Positions 20,106 to 30,862 of a stretch of DNA of 64,000 bases are shown here, piece by piece (position 1 is the first letter of the stretch; each line of letters begins with the position of its first letter). The stretch covers positions 2,741,546 to 2,805,545 of the forward strand of contig CM030942.1 of assembly GCA_018136815.1 (NCBI GenBank). The letters run 5' to 3'. The stretch comes from Isochrysis galbana. Lineage: Eukaryota; Haptophyta; Isochrysidales; Isochrysidaceae. Position numbers and translations under genes: made by a program. The notes beneath the pieces are model-generated. The model had not been told where the DNA came from and made no database searches. It saw nothing but the letters and a program-made list of their open reading frames with translations.

Positions 20106-23100
20106 TCAGGCGGGCAACTCGGCGTCGTCTTCTCCCTCGTGAGACGTGTTTGTGAGGAAAAGTCTATCGCGTTGTTCGCGCACGTCCTCAAGCTGTGTGA
20201 GCAAGGTGAGATTTCTCTCCCTGAGCTCGGTCATCTCATCCCGCGCTTCATAGAGCTCCTCTTGAGCAATCTGAAGCTCCAATTGCAATCCAGCCAATGC
20301 AGCACTTAGCCCGTCATTGCCGGCCGAATCATGAGCGCGCCCTCTTTTGAGAATAGAGGCTGGCATCGGCCTCCAATCACTCCCACGTGCTGGCCCGCCA
20401 CTACTCATCGCACTTGTGGATGTGGGCGGAGCGGGACAGACTTTGGCCGGGTTGTAGGTGCCTTGATTCTGTCCGGACTGTTCGCTAGAGCCATCTCTCG
20501 AGAGTCGAGTTATTGTCGGCGGTTGATGACCACCTCCTGCTTGCCCGCCGTAACCTACCCCAAACGGCCACAGCTCGTCCACGAGGGCTAACAGACGCCA
20601 CGCGAAAATGAAGAAGGCCAGTGTCATGACGGCGCCCATGACAACGAGCCACTTCACGAGGAAGAAGGCAATGGGCGAGCCCTGCTCGGTGAAGGGATAG
20701 ATGAACCAGCCGATAACCACGCCACCCGCGGTGCGCTCGACGTGTCCGGCAAGCACAAAGGAGAGCGCATGACCGTCAGAGTATCGCCTGCTTACGTGTC
20801 GCGAGCGGTGGCACAAGTACGAGCCGAGCGCAACCAGCATGAAGTGCTTGAGGAAGAGCACGATCGCAATGGTGGCGCTACCTTCGGGGATGAGGTCGCA
20901 AGAGCCATGCCATGTCTCGAGGCCGGTGTACTCGTCTGCCACGTAGACCTCTACACGGTAATAAGGCGGCACGACGGCCGTCCACAAGACGAGAGCAATC
21001 ACGTCGAAGAGCACAAGCGCGCCGATAAACTTCAGGAACTCGGAAAGGGGCACTCGCACCTCACGCATGCTAGGATTCACCATTATCATCGTCACACGCC
21101 ACAGCTTCGCCACAAGCGCCCCGTACATCAGAGAGGAGCCAAGGTAATAAAGCCAGACTTGAGCACAGCAAGCAACATCAAGAACCGGAAAAGTTCCCGC
21201 TACACCGAAGGGAACCGACTCGATGGGGTCGAGTCCCTCGTGGCCCAGCATCGCCAGACCGAGCGCGGCAAGGTAGAGGATGCAACCGCATGCCACGAGG
21301 ACGAGGAACGCGGGCTGAGCTGCCTTCACTGTCGCCGATGAGCGATGCAAGAGGAAAATGCCACAAGCAGCACCGAGGAAGATGATAAGAAAGACTCCTG
21401 GAACCGCCGTCAGGATCTTTGGAGCAATACCCAAATGATTGAAGTTGATGTGAGCATCGGAGCAGGGCACCCCGTTGCATAGGATGGAGCGCAGCGCATC
21501 GGAAACCACGGCGGGCGCCAGTTCATCAAGTGGATAGCTCGCCGATTCATACACTCGTCCATAGTTGTTGACTGTGGAGAGCCAGTGCAGGTACCAATAG
21601 GTAACGACACCTTGCGTGCTGTTGTCGAGGTTGTGGTCGCGCGGCAGCACAAAGACGATGGTGGCGGTCAGCGGATAGCACTCTGGCAAGTAGCCCCCCC
21701 GGATGTGCCAGACATCGTGCCTGTCGTGTGCGTGCCCGGTGCATCTGCCGACGCTATCTCGTGAGGGCACGACGTCTATGGAGACATTTCGCGGCGCGAC
21801 GATGTGAGCGACGGGCCCCGAGTCTGTGGACGTTATTGGAACCACTCCCAAGGAAAATGGTAGAGCTTGGATGCGCGCTTGCACGAGCTCCGCGTTGGGT
21901 TCGATTATTGCTCGCCCATCCTCAGGACTAAAGGCGGCGAGTCCGACCGGGAGCGTGTAGTGCGCGAGCAATTGTGAGGCAAGCTGCGTAGTGTCCGATA
22001 GCTGCGACTCGCCAACAAGTGCAACTTCCCGAGACGCGCCGATCTCCGACGCGTAGGGCTCCGTGGCCATCCATGGATTGAGAGCGACGATCCTTGGGTC
22101 CAACCAGCGAGTGATGTTGGCATCGAGTAGAGCCGCCAGTGTGGTCGCGTCCAGGCGGAGCGTTAGATTGGCGAGAAGACACCCACCCTCATCAGCCATG
22201 TTGCAGAAAGAATATGCGACACCGAGCGCGACGCCGACGTATGGCACCACAACGTAGGAATCTGGTGAGTACGCGCTTGAGCTACCGAGGGAGTGGTAGT
22301 TGATAGCTACGAAGTCCAACAAGCCTGCAGTCAGCATATCGAGCGCCCCAGAGCTGCCAACATCTTGGTAGGTTGCGAGCGCAGGCTCGTAGAGCAAGTT
22401 AACCCGCGACATGTGCGAGCGCAGCCAGCCCACGCCCCCGCCACGGACCTGTGCCGTCGGCGCTTGCGGCTCATACACCAAGGCCCCATCGCACCTAATA
22501 TCCTCCTCGAGCACATCGCGGACGGCCTCGCGTGCCACAGCCGGCAGCGTCACGTAGCCCGTCCTCTGTGCAAGGAGCTCTACGATATCCGACTTGTAGA
22601 ACCAGTGCCAAAAGAGGAGCGTCTCACGCCGCCTGTCACATCGCTCGTCGCTCATGAAGAGAGATGTGTCCTTGCGCATCACAAGGTAGGTCAGGCTAGC
22701 GATTGGCCATGCTGAGGAGCTCTGCCCATTGTTGATGTTTTGGACAAATGCAAGCGGCCCCGCGTTACTGCTGCCAACTGGAACAACGAATTCGGCCATG
22801 GCCGACGCTACACTGTCGCTTGACGCCCGCACGCCGCTGCCTGTGACTGGGTTGAGCAGGGACACCGCGCACAGAGAAAGGGTGATCACCTCGGACAAGC
22901 CAGTGTATCCAATCGAGAAAGGAGTGCTCATCACGCACGGTGCCGCGCCGCTGTCACCGCTGATGCAGTGTACCACCGAGGCGTTCCCCCAATATCGACT
23001 GTTTGATACACCTACCTGATTGCCAAACCCTACTGGCTCGAAGCGAGCCAGGCTCTCCCTCAGAATGCGGGTCATCCCTGAGGCGTCAGAACGAACAATG

Positions 23101-23612
23101 ATAACAATGTGCGCCGAGGGCAGCTTCCCGGCTGCAGCAAGTTCGGGGTTCGTGTCCGCAATGCGCGGGTCGTCCCAGCGGGTAATGGAAGAACGAAATA
23201 TGGACGCCAGCACTTCTGGCGCGAGTAAGAGCGGCGGATCATCCGCTGTCACGTTGGGCAGATTGTACACTGGAACGATGGCTGATCCGGCGGTGGGGTA
23301 CATTCGTAGGTCAGGGTACCTACCGAGCTGCTCAGATGATGGCGGGTCGTCGCATCCTGCCCAGTCGATCAGGTACGGCTCGGAGATGTCTTCATCCTCG
23401 CACTCTGTCGTCATGTTCATGATCCTACAAAGACCTCTGGACGAGCTGAGCGACGTGTAGCTGCCGGAGGGGCCTCTCATGGATGTGTATGCCTTGATGA
23501 CCTCCTGGTAGAGGCTGTGTGCGAAGGATGAGCCAGCGCCGCGGAGTACAATCTCGGTCGCACCCGCGCGAGCCGGCAACGCCAGCAGGAGCAGCCAGCG
23601 GGCGCGCCCCAT
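20106..23612 (-). CDS. Class C GPCR with two PstS-like phosphate-binding modules
   Basis: A single-exon protein of 1168 residues from the ATG at 23612, chosen because it opens a signal peptide (MGRARWLLLLALPARAGA); the upstream frame is low complexity. Residues about 20-375 resemble PstS periplasmic phosphate-binding proteins (GAGSSFAHSLYQEVI, ITRWDDPRI, RSDASGMT). About 388-720 is a second, more diverged PstS-like module (ITRWLDPRI). About 733-1006 contains seven hydrophobic segments of the class C (GABA-B/glutamate receptor) type, and about 1102-1152 is a coiled coil. In class C receptors an extracellular venus-flytrap module related to bacterial binding proteins controls the 7TM core. Here the ectodomain appears drawn from the phosphate-transport branch, so a phosphate or anion receptor at the cell surface or an organelle membrane is a reasonable inference. 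Ligand residues were not verified. Confidence 0.87.
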   Translation of the reverse strand: MGRARWLLLLALPARAGATEIVLRGAGSSFAHSLYQEVIKAYTSMRGPSGSYTSLSSSRGLCRIMNMTTECEDEDISEPYLIDWAGCDDPPSSEQLGRYPDLRMYPTAGSAIVPVYNLPNVTADDPPLLLAPEVLASIFRSSITRWDDPRIADTNPELAAAGKLPSAHIVIIVRSDASGMTRILRESLARFEPVGFGNQVGVSNSRYWGNASVVHCISGDSGAAPCVMSTPFSIGYTGLSEVITLSLCAVSLLNPVTGSGVRASSDSVASAMAEFVVPVGSSNAGPLAFVQNINNGQSSSAWPIASLTYLVMRKDTSLFMSDERCDRRRETLLFWHWFYKSDIVELLAQRTGYVTLPAVAREAVRDVLEEDIRCDGALVYEPQAPTAQVRGGGVGWLRSHMSRVNLLYEPALATYQDVGSSGALDMLTAGLLDFVAINYHSLGSSSAYSPDSYVVVPYVGVALGVAYSFCNMADEGGCLLANLTLRLDATTLAALLDANITRWLDPRIVALNPWMATEPYASEIGASREVALVGESQLSDTTQLASQLLAHYTLPVGLAAFSPEDGRAIIEPNAELVQARIQALPFSLGVVPITSTDSGPVAHIVAPRNVSIDVVPSRDSVGRCTGHAHDRHDVWHIRGGYLPECYPLTATIVFVLPRDHNLDNSTQGVVTYWYLHWLSTVNNYGRVYESASYPLDELAPAVVSDALRSILCNGVPCSDAHINFNHLGIAPKILTAVPGVFLIIFLGAACGIFLLHRSSATVKAAQPAFLVLVACGCILYLAALGLAMLGHEGLDPIESVPFGVAGTFPVLDVACCAQVWLYYLGSSLMYGALVAKLWRVTMIMVNPSMREVRVPLSEFLKFIGALVLFDVIALVLWTAVVPPYYRVEVYVADEYTGLETWHGSCDLIPEGSATIAIVLFLKHFMLVALGSYLCHRSRHVSRRYSDGHALSFVLAGHVERTAGGVVIGWFIYPFTEQGSPIAFFLVKWLVVMGAVMTLAFFIFAWRLLALVDELWPFGVGYGGQAGGGHQPPTITRLSRDGSSEQSGQNQGTYNPAKVCPAPPTSTSAMSSGGPARGSDWRPMPASILKRGRAHDSAGNDGLSAALAGLQLELQIAQEELYEARDEMTELRERNLTLLTQLEDVREQRDRLFLTNTSHEGEDDAELPA

Positions 23613-24588
23613 CGAAGAAGAAAGAGTGATGTGAGCGTGAGAGCGTAAGAGAGTGTGCGCGAGAGAGAGACAGAGAGAGCGTAATAGTGTGTGCGTGAGA
23701 GAGAAAGGGGGGGGGGGCGAAGTAGAGGGAGACGCGCGGGAGAGGGAGACGTGCGGGAGAGCGATGTAGCCGGAGAGCGTGGCGTTGGATTGGGGCCGAT
23801 GCTCCACTCCCTTCTCCTGCCCCGCCACCGACCCCGCCTTGTGGCCGAGCGACCCCACACCACGACCACCCTTCTCGAGAGCCTCCCGCTCCTCTCCTCT
23901 CTCCTCTCTCCTCCCCCTCACCACATCGCTCCCTCGCTCTCCTCCTCCACTCCCTTTTCATTTGTTGTTTTTCGTGATTCTTCTCTATTTCTCACCAGCC
24001 CTGCTTCCCCCCCCCCCCCCCGGCGCCGTGCTGCTTTTCGTATCCTCTCTCCTCGCTCCTCTCTTGTCTCTTGTCTCTAGAGCCACACACACTGTACCCT
24101 CTTTTCTTTTCTCTCTCCTCTCGATTCCCTCTCTACCTTTCCTCCCTGTGGGCGGCATGCGGGGAGAACGCCCATCTTTCATCCCTCTCCACCCTCCCGT
24201 CCCCACATTCGCCGAGCTCCCCCGAGCTCTGTAACTGCCTGCAACCACTTGTCAGTCACCCCCCCGTTGATGATTGGAGATCGGCCGATGACGTGCCGCG
24301 CCTGGTGAAACGGGCCAATGCTCGGCCCGGCCGGCCCCCTCCCCCGCGGGTCCCTACCGCTGTGCCCTCTTATTTCTCACCACGTGATGAGGCGCGGCAC
24401 ATCTCTTCCTCAGAGGCGTCTCCGCAGGCATCAAGACGGCTCGTTGTCAAGCAGCCGTTTCCCCCAACGCCATAACGCTACGCACCAGCGTCCATGAAAT
24501 TACGTAATCCTCACCGTTGGTGTGCCCAGCCAGAGCCTCGTGGGCGACGAGAAAGTTCAGAAAATGTAGTAATAAAGTTACCCCCTAG
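23613..24588 (-). promoter_or_regulatory. Upstream region of the receptor gene
   Basis: Read on the minus strand, a purine-rich block (about 24140-23880) is followed by a pyrimidine-rich leader (about 23760-23613) that ends at the ATG. This is the same order as upstream of the BTB-FHA and CASTOR-like genes. No other gene is supported; frames here are low complexity. Confidence 0.4.
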
Positions 24589-25245
24589 TTTATACTTAGC
24601 TCGCCCATGGGGGGGCACGAGCCCCCCCCTCTCTCCACTCCTCCCCTGCCATGGGGGAGGAACCACCCATCCTCCTGGCACGCCTGATGGCTTTCCAGGA
24701 GGCCACTGCCCTGCTGACCCTCTCTCCCACTGACAGGCTCGCCTGATTCGCCCATCCTGGCCCGGCGTGGCCAGCCCATTGCTCCAACCCCTCCTCCCCC
24801 CCCTGTTCGACAAGAAGACAGGTGCAGCGTGGGGGCCCCTGAGGCTCAGGAGCGCCAGCGAGGGAGAGACAGGGGAGGCCAGGGCCCAGCCCCAGCCTCC
24901 TCTGCCCCCTGAGCTGGCCTCCATGAGCCTCCAGGGTCGCCAATGGGCAGCTGCAGGCCTGCCGCAGGCGCGCCATCGCGCGTGCCGCAGGAGAGGGGAG
25001 AGAGAGCGCGCAGAAGGGGATGGGCGGAGCGGAGCTCCGCCCACCAAAAAATAGGTAAGTCCCGCACCTGTTTACAGGATAAGTCGGGACTGAGGACTGA
25101 GGTCGCCGCCCACTCGCCACTCGGAGACACAGGAGGAAGAGAGGGAACAGATCACCGGGGGGAGGCGCGGGCCACCGGACCATATCTAAGCCCTTCACCC
25201 CAATCCCCCTAGTAGTGCACGGGGGGAGCCGCCTGATGGCGGGCT
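24589..25245 (+). repeat. Dispersed repeat R2, third long copy
   Basis: Starts TAGTTTATACTTAGC and follows 18624-19260 with scattered substitutions, ending at CTAGTAGTGCACGGGGGGAG. Peptide frames inside are shared with the other copies and are not genes. Confidence 0.92.
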
Positions 25246-26100
25246 AAGCGCCCAACGGCCGGACACGCACCCTCAGTTCTAACATGGGCCCGCGTCCGGC
25301 ACTTCTTTCATCTGCTGCGCACATACATGCGATATTACCATCTGAAACCTGCACGTTTGTACCTTAATAAGGGGGTCCTTCAAGTAGAACTTATACCGTC
25401 CACATGGGGGGCACTTGCCGAAAAAACAACCAAACCTAATGTTGCACCCTCTTATCCTTATCTGTGGACGTGCACTGCTATCGCTACCGCGTGACTGAAG
25501 CAATGCTGCATGCGGGCTTCCCGCTCGAACGCTTGAGGTTCCTGCGAAAGCTCCTTGAGCGCGGGGGCGACAGTGCACAGTGCACTCATGGATCAATCTC
25601 ATCTTTCCAGCACTTACATCCCGCAGATCGCAGAGGCAGATGGGCAGGAATACAACATGCAACATGCCAGAGGGTCAGGGGGTGGTCTAGGGGTGGTCGG
25701 ACTGTCGGAAACCCGACACGGCGCTGCCTCGAGCGGGAATCAAATGCCAAATGTAGCTTAGATATCAAGCAACCGATCCCCCCGCGGGCGCGACCGCAAA
25801 TTTTTTACGGGTAGAGGGTAGAGCGTGAGCGCGCGTGACGGCGTGCGACGGAGGACGGAGGGGGCGAGATGGGGGGCGAATCGCACCATTTCTTGGCGAA
25901 GATTTTCGTAGCGTCAGGTAGCCTCCCCCGGAGCATTTTTATTGGGCATCGCGCCACGGTCAAAAAATGCTGCCCAACCCTTACTAATAGTAGTAGTTAA
26001 AAAGCCCCTGTTTGACCGCCCTACATGGAAGACTAGCATCTTACCACAGAGCCCAAAAGCAAGCGCACACGAGGGGGCGCGCGGGGGGGGGGGGGCAAGT
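25246..26100. other. Intergenic with repeats R5 and R6
   Basis: 25380-25455 resembles 30320-30385 and 49385-49435 (CAACCAAACCT ... TTGCAACCTCTT). From about 25705 to 26020 the sequence matches 37083-37435. That block ends in a 62-bp unit with inverted termini (CGGTCAAA at 25957, TTTGACCG at 26011). No gene is supported. Confidence 0.6.
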
Positions 26101-27508
26101 CTATCGCCGAGCGCGCTTGACACCAGCGGCAGGCATTGCATTCTGAGCACGTAGCGCTCCGCACTTCGGAACTTGGCAGCGCTCGGCGCTCGCTTCGTTT
26201 TCGCTGCCGCAAAGTGCACAGCACCATCGAGCTGCCCGCATCATGCACGCCGGACAGTCACACTCGAAGAAAAAGGCTTCGGCAAGTTTTCTGGCTCGCT
26301 CTTTGTATGGCAGGCGCGGATCAACGTAGCAGATGCACACTTCCTCATCCTTCTGAATTGGTCGGAGGGCTCGCACCACAATCACACCTCGCCGTAGCTC
26401 CCAGCTCGCGTTGGGCTCACACGAATGATTGAGCATCGCTACTGAGCTCGAGACGGCTATTCCCACTTCACATGGTGTCGCCCAGCCACGGGCGCATGCG
26501 CCTTCCGTGTCTTCATGCGGTGCATACAGAGTGAGCGAATTGCAATACAGCGCGCCCATCAATGACGTCACCTCGAGTAAACCACACCTCGCGTGGGCTT
26601 CAAGAAAGAAGCGAGCCTGTGATACGCAGTATGAGGCCGGTGAGCGCATGTGAAAACCTAAGCGCAAGGCAGGCCACCCCACTGAGAAAGCATGACCTAT
26701 GGCAGATGCCAGAGAAGATTCCCTCAGCATGCACTCTGCCTCGAACAAGCAGAGCTCCTTTCGGCTACAACTGAGGTGGTAGAGCATTCTTGCTACCTGT
26801 TGAGCCGTGGCCATAAACGCAGCTGCGAGCTCATCGGTCAGAGCATCCTCGGGTGGTTCCACCAGAGTAGAGAGATCAGTATAATCATCAACCATCACAT
26901 CTTCCTCGCCCCACCACCCTCCACACGATTCGAAATAACGGCTGGGACTCACAGACATCATGGAACCAGCCTCGCCCCCATCTGTGGCTGGTACTGCGGG
27001 AGCTAGCAGTCTGGCAGTCATGGTGTGTCGCCACCGCAGTAGCAGCAGACGCATCAGCAGGCGCAGCGATCTCGTCGGCTTTGGACAGTCCTCGTGAGGC
27101 GCAGCCTTCAGTCGTGCAAGAGCCTTGCATTCATCATCGTGTATAAGCAAAGCGCAACTGCTCTGCGAGCACACTTCACATAGCACTACCATCCCGCAGT
27201 GCTGGCAAGGCTCGCGACCTCCTGCTTCCGCAAGGCACACGCAGCAGTGGGAGAGCGCCTGCGGTCGGAGCCAGCTGAGGCCAGTGAGAGCATACATCCG
27301 TATGGGCAGAGTGGGCAGGGTTGGGGGGTGGGTGGGGCAGTGGGAGTTGGTGTGGTGGTGCAAGAGGGTGTGCGCGCACCAGCTCATCGCAGACGGAGAT
27401 GGCGGCTGGTACCGCGTGCATGAGCTCCTCGCCGCGATCGAAGCCCCGCGCCGCGAATGTGCCGCGCCCGCGGCCGGGCACCTCGCGGACGGCGAGGCCC
27501 GACGCCAT
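26101..27508 (-). CDS. SMYD-type SET/MYND protein, two exons
   Basis: Exon 1 runs 27508-27380 and exon 2 runs 27258-26101, giving 428 residues. The 121-bp intron (27379-27259) has donor GTGCGC and acceptor CCGCAG, and both exons meet in phase 0. Exon 1 carries the start of the SET domain (VPGRGRGTFAARGF). Exon 2 opens with a MYND zinc finger (CCVCLAEAG, CQHCG, CEVC), as in split-SET SMYD proteins. The rest of SET follows, with NHSCEPN and ICYVD, and a cysteine post-SET (CDCPAC). SMYD enzymes methylate lysines on histones or cytosolic proteins using S-adenosylmethionine; the substrate cannot be read here. The C-terminus adds another CxxC-rich stretch (CCALCG, CQVPKCG). The ATG at 27508 (CAATGG) is preferred; an earlier in-frame ATG lies at 27592. 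Confidence 0.88.
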
Positions 27509-27592
27509 TGCCACGGGTGAAGGAGAGAGTAGGGTACGAGTATTCTCTGTGTTCGCAGACAAGGCTAGTAGAGGCTGCCGCTTCATGGGCAT

Positions 27593-28334
27593 GCCCCATT
27601 TCTGTCAGAGTTTTCTTGTTGTCCTACCACCTTAATCCTAGTGCTGAGGGACCGTGTGCCTCATCCTCATCAAGTGTCGTTCCGTCGTTCCGTCAATCAT
27701 GGGACATCAATCGAATGGAGCCATCAAATGTCCATAGTTATATTTATACAACATTAATGGCCCATTCTCGATGTTTAACACCTACGGCGTAGGCGAGAAG
27801 CGCTCAATGCTCAATCACCATCACCCACATCAAAGAAAAGCGTTCAATCACCATCAGCCTACACGTGGAACGCGTTCAATCGCCATCACCCCCACCGCAT
27901 GGAAAAGCGTTCAATCACCATCAGCCTACACATGGAAAAGCGTTCAATCGGAGGAGGAGAGGGAGGGGGCGGCGAGGGTGGAGGAGACGAGGGTGGAGGA
28001 GGAGAGGGAGGAGGCGGCGAGGGTGGAGGAGACGAGGGTGGAGGAGGAGAGGGTGGAGGAGACGAGGGTGGAGGAGGAGAGGGTGGAGGAGACGAGGGTG
28101 GAGGAGGAGAGGGAGGGGGAGACGATGGTGGAGGAGGAGAGGGAGGGGGCGGCGAGGGTGGAGGAGACGAGGGGCGATGTCAGCCTGAACGATGGGTCTT
28201 ATTTACGTAACGTTATTTTGGACCTTCTAACTCTCCTGTTGTAGTAATTTGTCCCCAGTCTTCATCACTGATACTTGAGTGCTCGTCAGTGACAAAAAAA
28301 AAGTCAACTATTCATAGTACCACGAGCGCTTCCT
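27593..28334. repeat. Two adjacent minisatellites
   Basis: 27800-27955 holds about five copies of a roughly 37-bp unit containing GCGTTCAATCACCATCAGCC. 27957-28175 holds a purine-rich array of 15- and 30-bp units (GAGGGTGGAGGAGACGAGGG), open in all frames. 28200-28334 is unusually AT-rich and leads into the next ORF. Confidence 0.85.
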
Positions 28335-28595
28335 ATGAGCGAAAGGAATCCCCAAGATGTCATTCATGCTCTGATAGGAAATAGGGTGGAATCACTAGCG
28401 TCTATGAGCATAGCAAGGCTTCCTGACAATGACTGGTTGGCCTACACTGATTCTGTGGATAATGATACACTGTCCTTATATATTTGTAACGAGCTCCAGA
28501 AGGACTCCAACTTCACCGCAGAGTTAGAACAGTACAAATATTGGGATTGCAATGACGTGAAAAAAAGCATCACGTTTGTGCGAAGGCGAAAGTGA
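28335..28595 (+). CDS. Small AT-rich ORF of unknown function
   Basis: An 86-residue frame from the ATG at 28335 (CCTATGAG) to the TGA at 28593. The protein is acidic-to-neutral with a basic tail (RRRK) and includes LPDNDWLAYTDS and YKYWDCNDVKKS. I do not recognise it. Its codons prefer A/T at third positions, unlike every neighbouring gene, and the surrounding 28200-28620 is equally AT-rich. That suggests a different origin (virus, organelle or recent transfer) or a non-coding island that happens to be open. Confidence 0.35.
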   Translation: MSERNPQDVIHALIGNRVESLASMSIARLPDNDWLAYTDSVDNDTLSLYICNELQKDSNFTAELEQYKYWDCNDVKKSITFVRRRK

Positions 28596-28943
28596 GAAGG
28601 TGCAACTCGAGCTTCCCTTTTTTTGTCACACCCCTCCCGGCTTTTTAGGTATATAATTTCTACTGACCCCTAACTTGGCCCCTAACTCGGGGGTTGACAT
28701 AAACACGGGGACCCATCAAGCGGAAGGCGCATTGACGGGGGCGCCCTCGCCTTCCTCCTAGTTTGCGCCTCAACTTGAACGATCGTCCCTCCCTTGTTGA
28801 AGAATGCAACCATGCCCGCTGCCCGAGTTGAAGAATGCAACCATGTGGGCGTCCGACTGCTGACGTCCGCCCTTGCACGCGCATGGGCAGCACGCCGGGT
28901 GGATGGCGACGTCTTCAGAAGACTTCACATCGTTTCAACACCG
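28596..28943. other. Intergenic with short repeat shared with 38612-38690
   Basis: 28600-28665 (CAACTCGAGCTTCCC, TTTTTTTGTCACACCCCTC) resembles 38612-38690. No gene is seen. Confidence 0.5.
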
Positions 28944-29561
28944 TTATGCTTCAAAGGAAGAAGCAAGCGATTCCCCAGGAGTTTGCAGGATGCACTTCGC
29001 CCCAGTGACCGCCACTCCACCTGCAAGCGTGTGAATGAGCTGCAGCATGCGCGTGATCATGGATTGAGAGATCGCGGCGTCGTCATAGCTCGCCAAGGAG
29101 GTGCGGTTCAGGAGATGGATGTCAACTGTGTAGAGCTCCCGATTCCCCGCTCGCTGGAGGCTCTCGGCCGCGCTCTTGGTTGCCGCGGACCACGACCGTG
29201 CAAAGTCGTACTTCCAGTCGCCCAACAAGAGCTGCCGGGGGTGCTGGATGCAAAAGGCCGCGGTGGTGACCACCTCCTCCAACTCATGGGCGCTTAGCGG
29301 ATCGTCGCACGTCAAGGACACCTTGAATGCGAGGCCATCGGGGCTGTCCGTGAAGAAGACAACTTCTCGAAGGGTCCGTTGCACGCTGCGTTCGATGCTG
29401 AGCACGTGGGTGTCATCAAAAGTGGTGCGCGTGCGGACTCGTTGCGTGCCTGGTTGCCGCCAGAAGGCGTCGTGGCGGCTCAGGTGGACGGGTGCGTTGC
29501 CAAAGACTTCGAGGCAAAGCCGGTCATGCACGTGCCTGTCCACGTTGTCGACAAACTGGGC
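28944..29561 (-). CDS. Hypothetical protein exon
   Basis: A minus-strand frame of about 200 codons ending at 28944. No ATG lies near its start. An in-frame stop is immediately upstream, next to an acceptor-like CCCAG, so this looks like a 3' exon whose first exon I cannot place. Segments such as VVFFTDSPDG, FKVSLTCDDPL and LGDWKYDFARSW read as genuine globular protein, but no family is recognised. The frame could still be chance in GC-rich DNA. Confidence 0.35.
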   Translation of the reverse strand, partial: AQFVDNVDRHVHDRLCLEVFGNAPVHLSRHDAFWRQPGTQRVRTRTTFDDTHVLSIERSVQRTLREVVFFTDSPDGLAFKVSLTCDDPLSAHELEEVVTTAAFCIQHPRQLLLGDWKYDFARSWSAATKSAAESLQRAGNRELYTVDIHLLNRTSLASYDDAAISQSMITRMLQLIHTLAGGVAVTGAKCILQTPGESLASSFEA

Positions 29562-30862
29562 TCAAATAGAAAAGAGCATCTGAAGGAATGTGCCAAAGAG
29601 GACGGAAGGGAAGCGACTGGGGAGGCGGGGGCCGCGATGAGCGATGAGCGCGGAGCAGCCCGGTGGAGAACCCGCCTCACCAGGCCCAAGTGCTGGAGGA
29701 AGAACGCGCGATTTTAGAGTGGGTGTTGTGCCTGCATAGCGTTTACAACGTTGCTTACCATTCACCAAACGTGACCGATCACATTGTTTGTGCACGTCAC
29801 CTCAATGGATGAAATATCATTTGACTTGAACTTCCCTTCCCCGTACTCCTCCCCTCCGACGTACTTGGCATCTCCATACAGTGTTGCAAACTTGGACCCA
29901 TAGGATGTGCGTTTATCGATGGCCCACTACTTTTTTCACGCGATGCAGAGCGTGCTCTGGCTCTGGCATCTCATTCTCGACTCTCGACGAGGTCCTTGCG
30001 CTCTTGCGCTCCGATGCGCCTCCTCGGCTCACTGCTGGCTCGTAGATGCCACACCCGTAGACTCTACGCTCCGCATTGCCGCAGTCCCTTCCCAGCAGGG
30101 CGCCTTCTGGCGCTCCCTCCTTTGTGCGGCGTTGGCGCCGTCCTGGGAGCGCGGGCACTCCGATTGCGCAACGGCTTGTGTGCCACCTTGGGTGGCACGT
30201 CCCGGCCGTGTGGTAGCCGCACGCGCTGTTAGGCAGTTGCGAGTGTGCTTGCAAAGCGTACGTGGGCGGGCGCGGGCAAAAAGGGGGTCGGTCGGAGGCC
30301 CGGGGGTGCCGTGTCCGTAAAGGTTTATATACCCACTTCATGGGGGCATTTGTCAAAAAAACAGCCAAACCTGAGGTTGCAACCTCTTCGCTTCGGCGGC
30401 GCGGCGTTGGTCGCGGCCCGAGCGGCCGGCGCGGCGAGGGTGACGGCAGGGGAGGAGGGGAGCGACGCGCGCTCCATGACTCTATCTTTTTAAAGATAGT
30501 TGGGGATGATACAGCATACAGCTAACGATGTGCGGCGCAACTGCAATGCATACGGATATGGAAGTGCCTGTTGCGCTGAGTATCATGCCTCGAAGCCCAG
30601 ACGGACAGACCTAAGTTCGCACCTTCAATGCACAGCCGGCACTGCCGCTGCTCACAGCTGGCTATCGCACAAGTGGACACACACACATAGCGACATCCTT
30701 TGTAAAAGTAAAGCGGGGGCGCTGATAGCCGGTTTTGAGACGGATTTTTGGGTAGATTGTGAGGCTTTCCTTGACAACCGAATCTGATAGATTTGCTGCG
30801 CTATGGGGCGCGGTCTTTTCTAGAGAGAGAAATGCAGCCCGCCCATCAGCACTCACATGGTG
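29562..30862. other. Intergenic with repeats R4 and R5
   Basis: 30320-30385 (R5) and 30388-30505 (R4) match the copies near 25380 and 19788. Frames in 29900-30320 lack motifs. 30510-30862 probably contains the 3' UTR of the Sec1-like gene on the minus strand. Confidence 0.5.

Noticed and set aside
24511-25198. Conserved peptides seen on the minus strand of R2 copies
   Set aside because: Several frames are equally open, and similarity follows the DNA repeat rather than codon positions.
27800-27955. Spaced repeats resembling a CRISPR array
   Set aside because: Spacers are repetitive themselves, unit length is irregular, and the genome is eukaryotic.
27771-28244. Gly/Glu-rich frame open in all three phases
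   Set aside because: Minisatellite translation without codon structure or start context.
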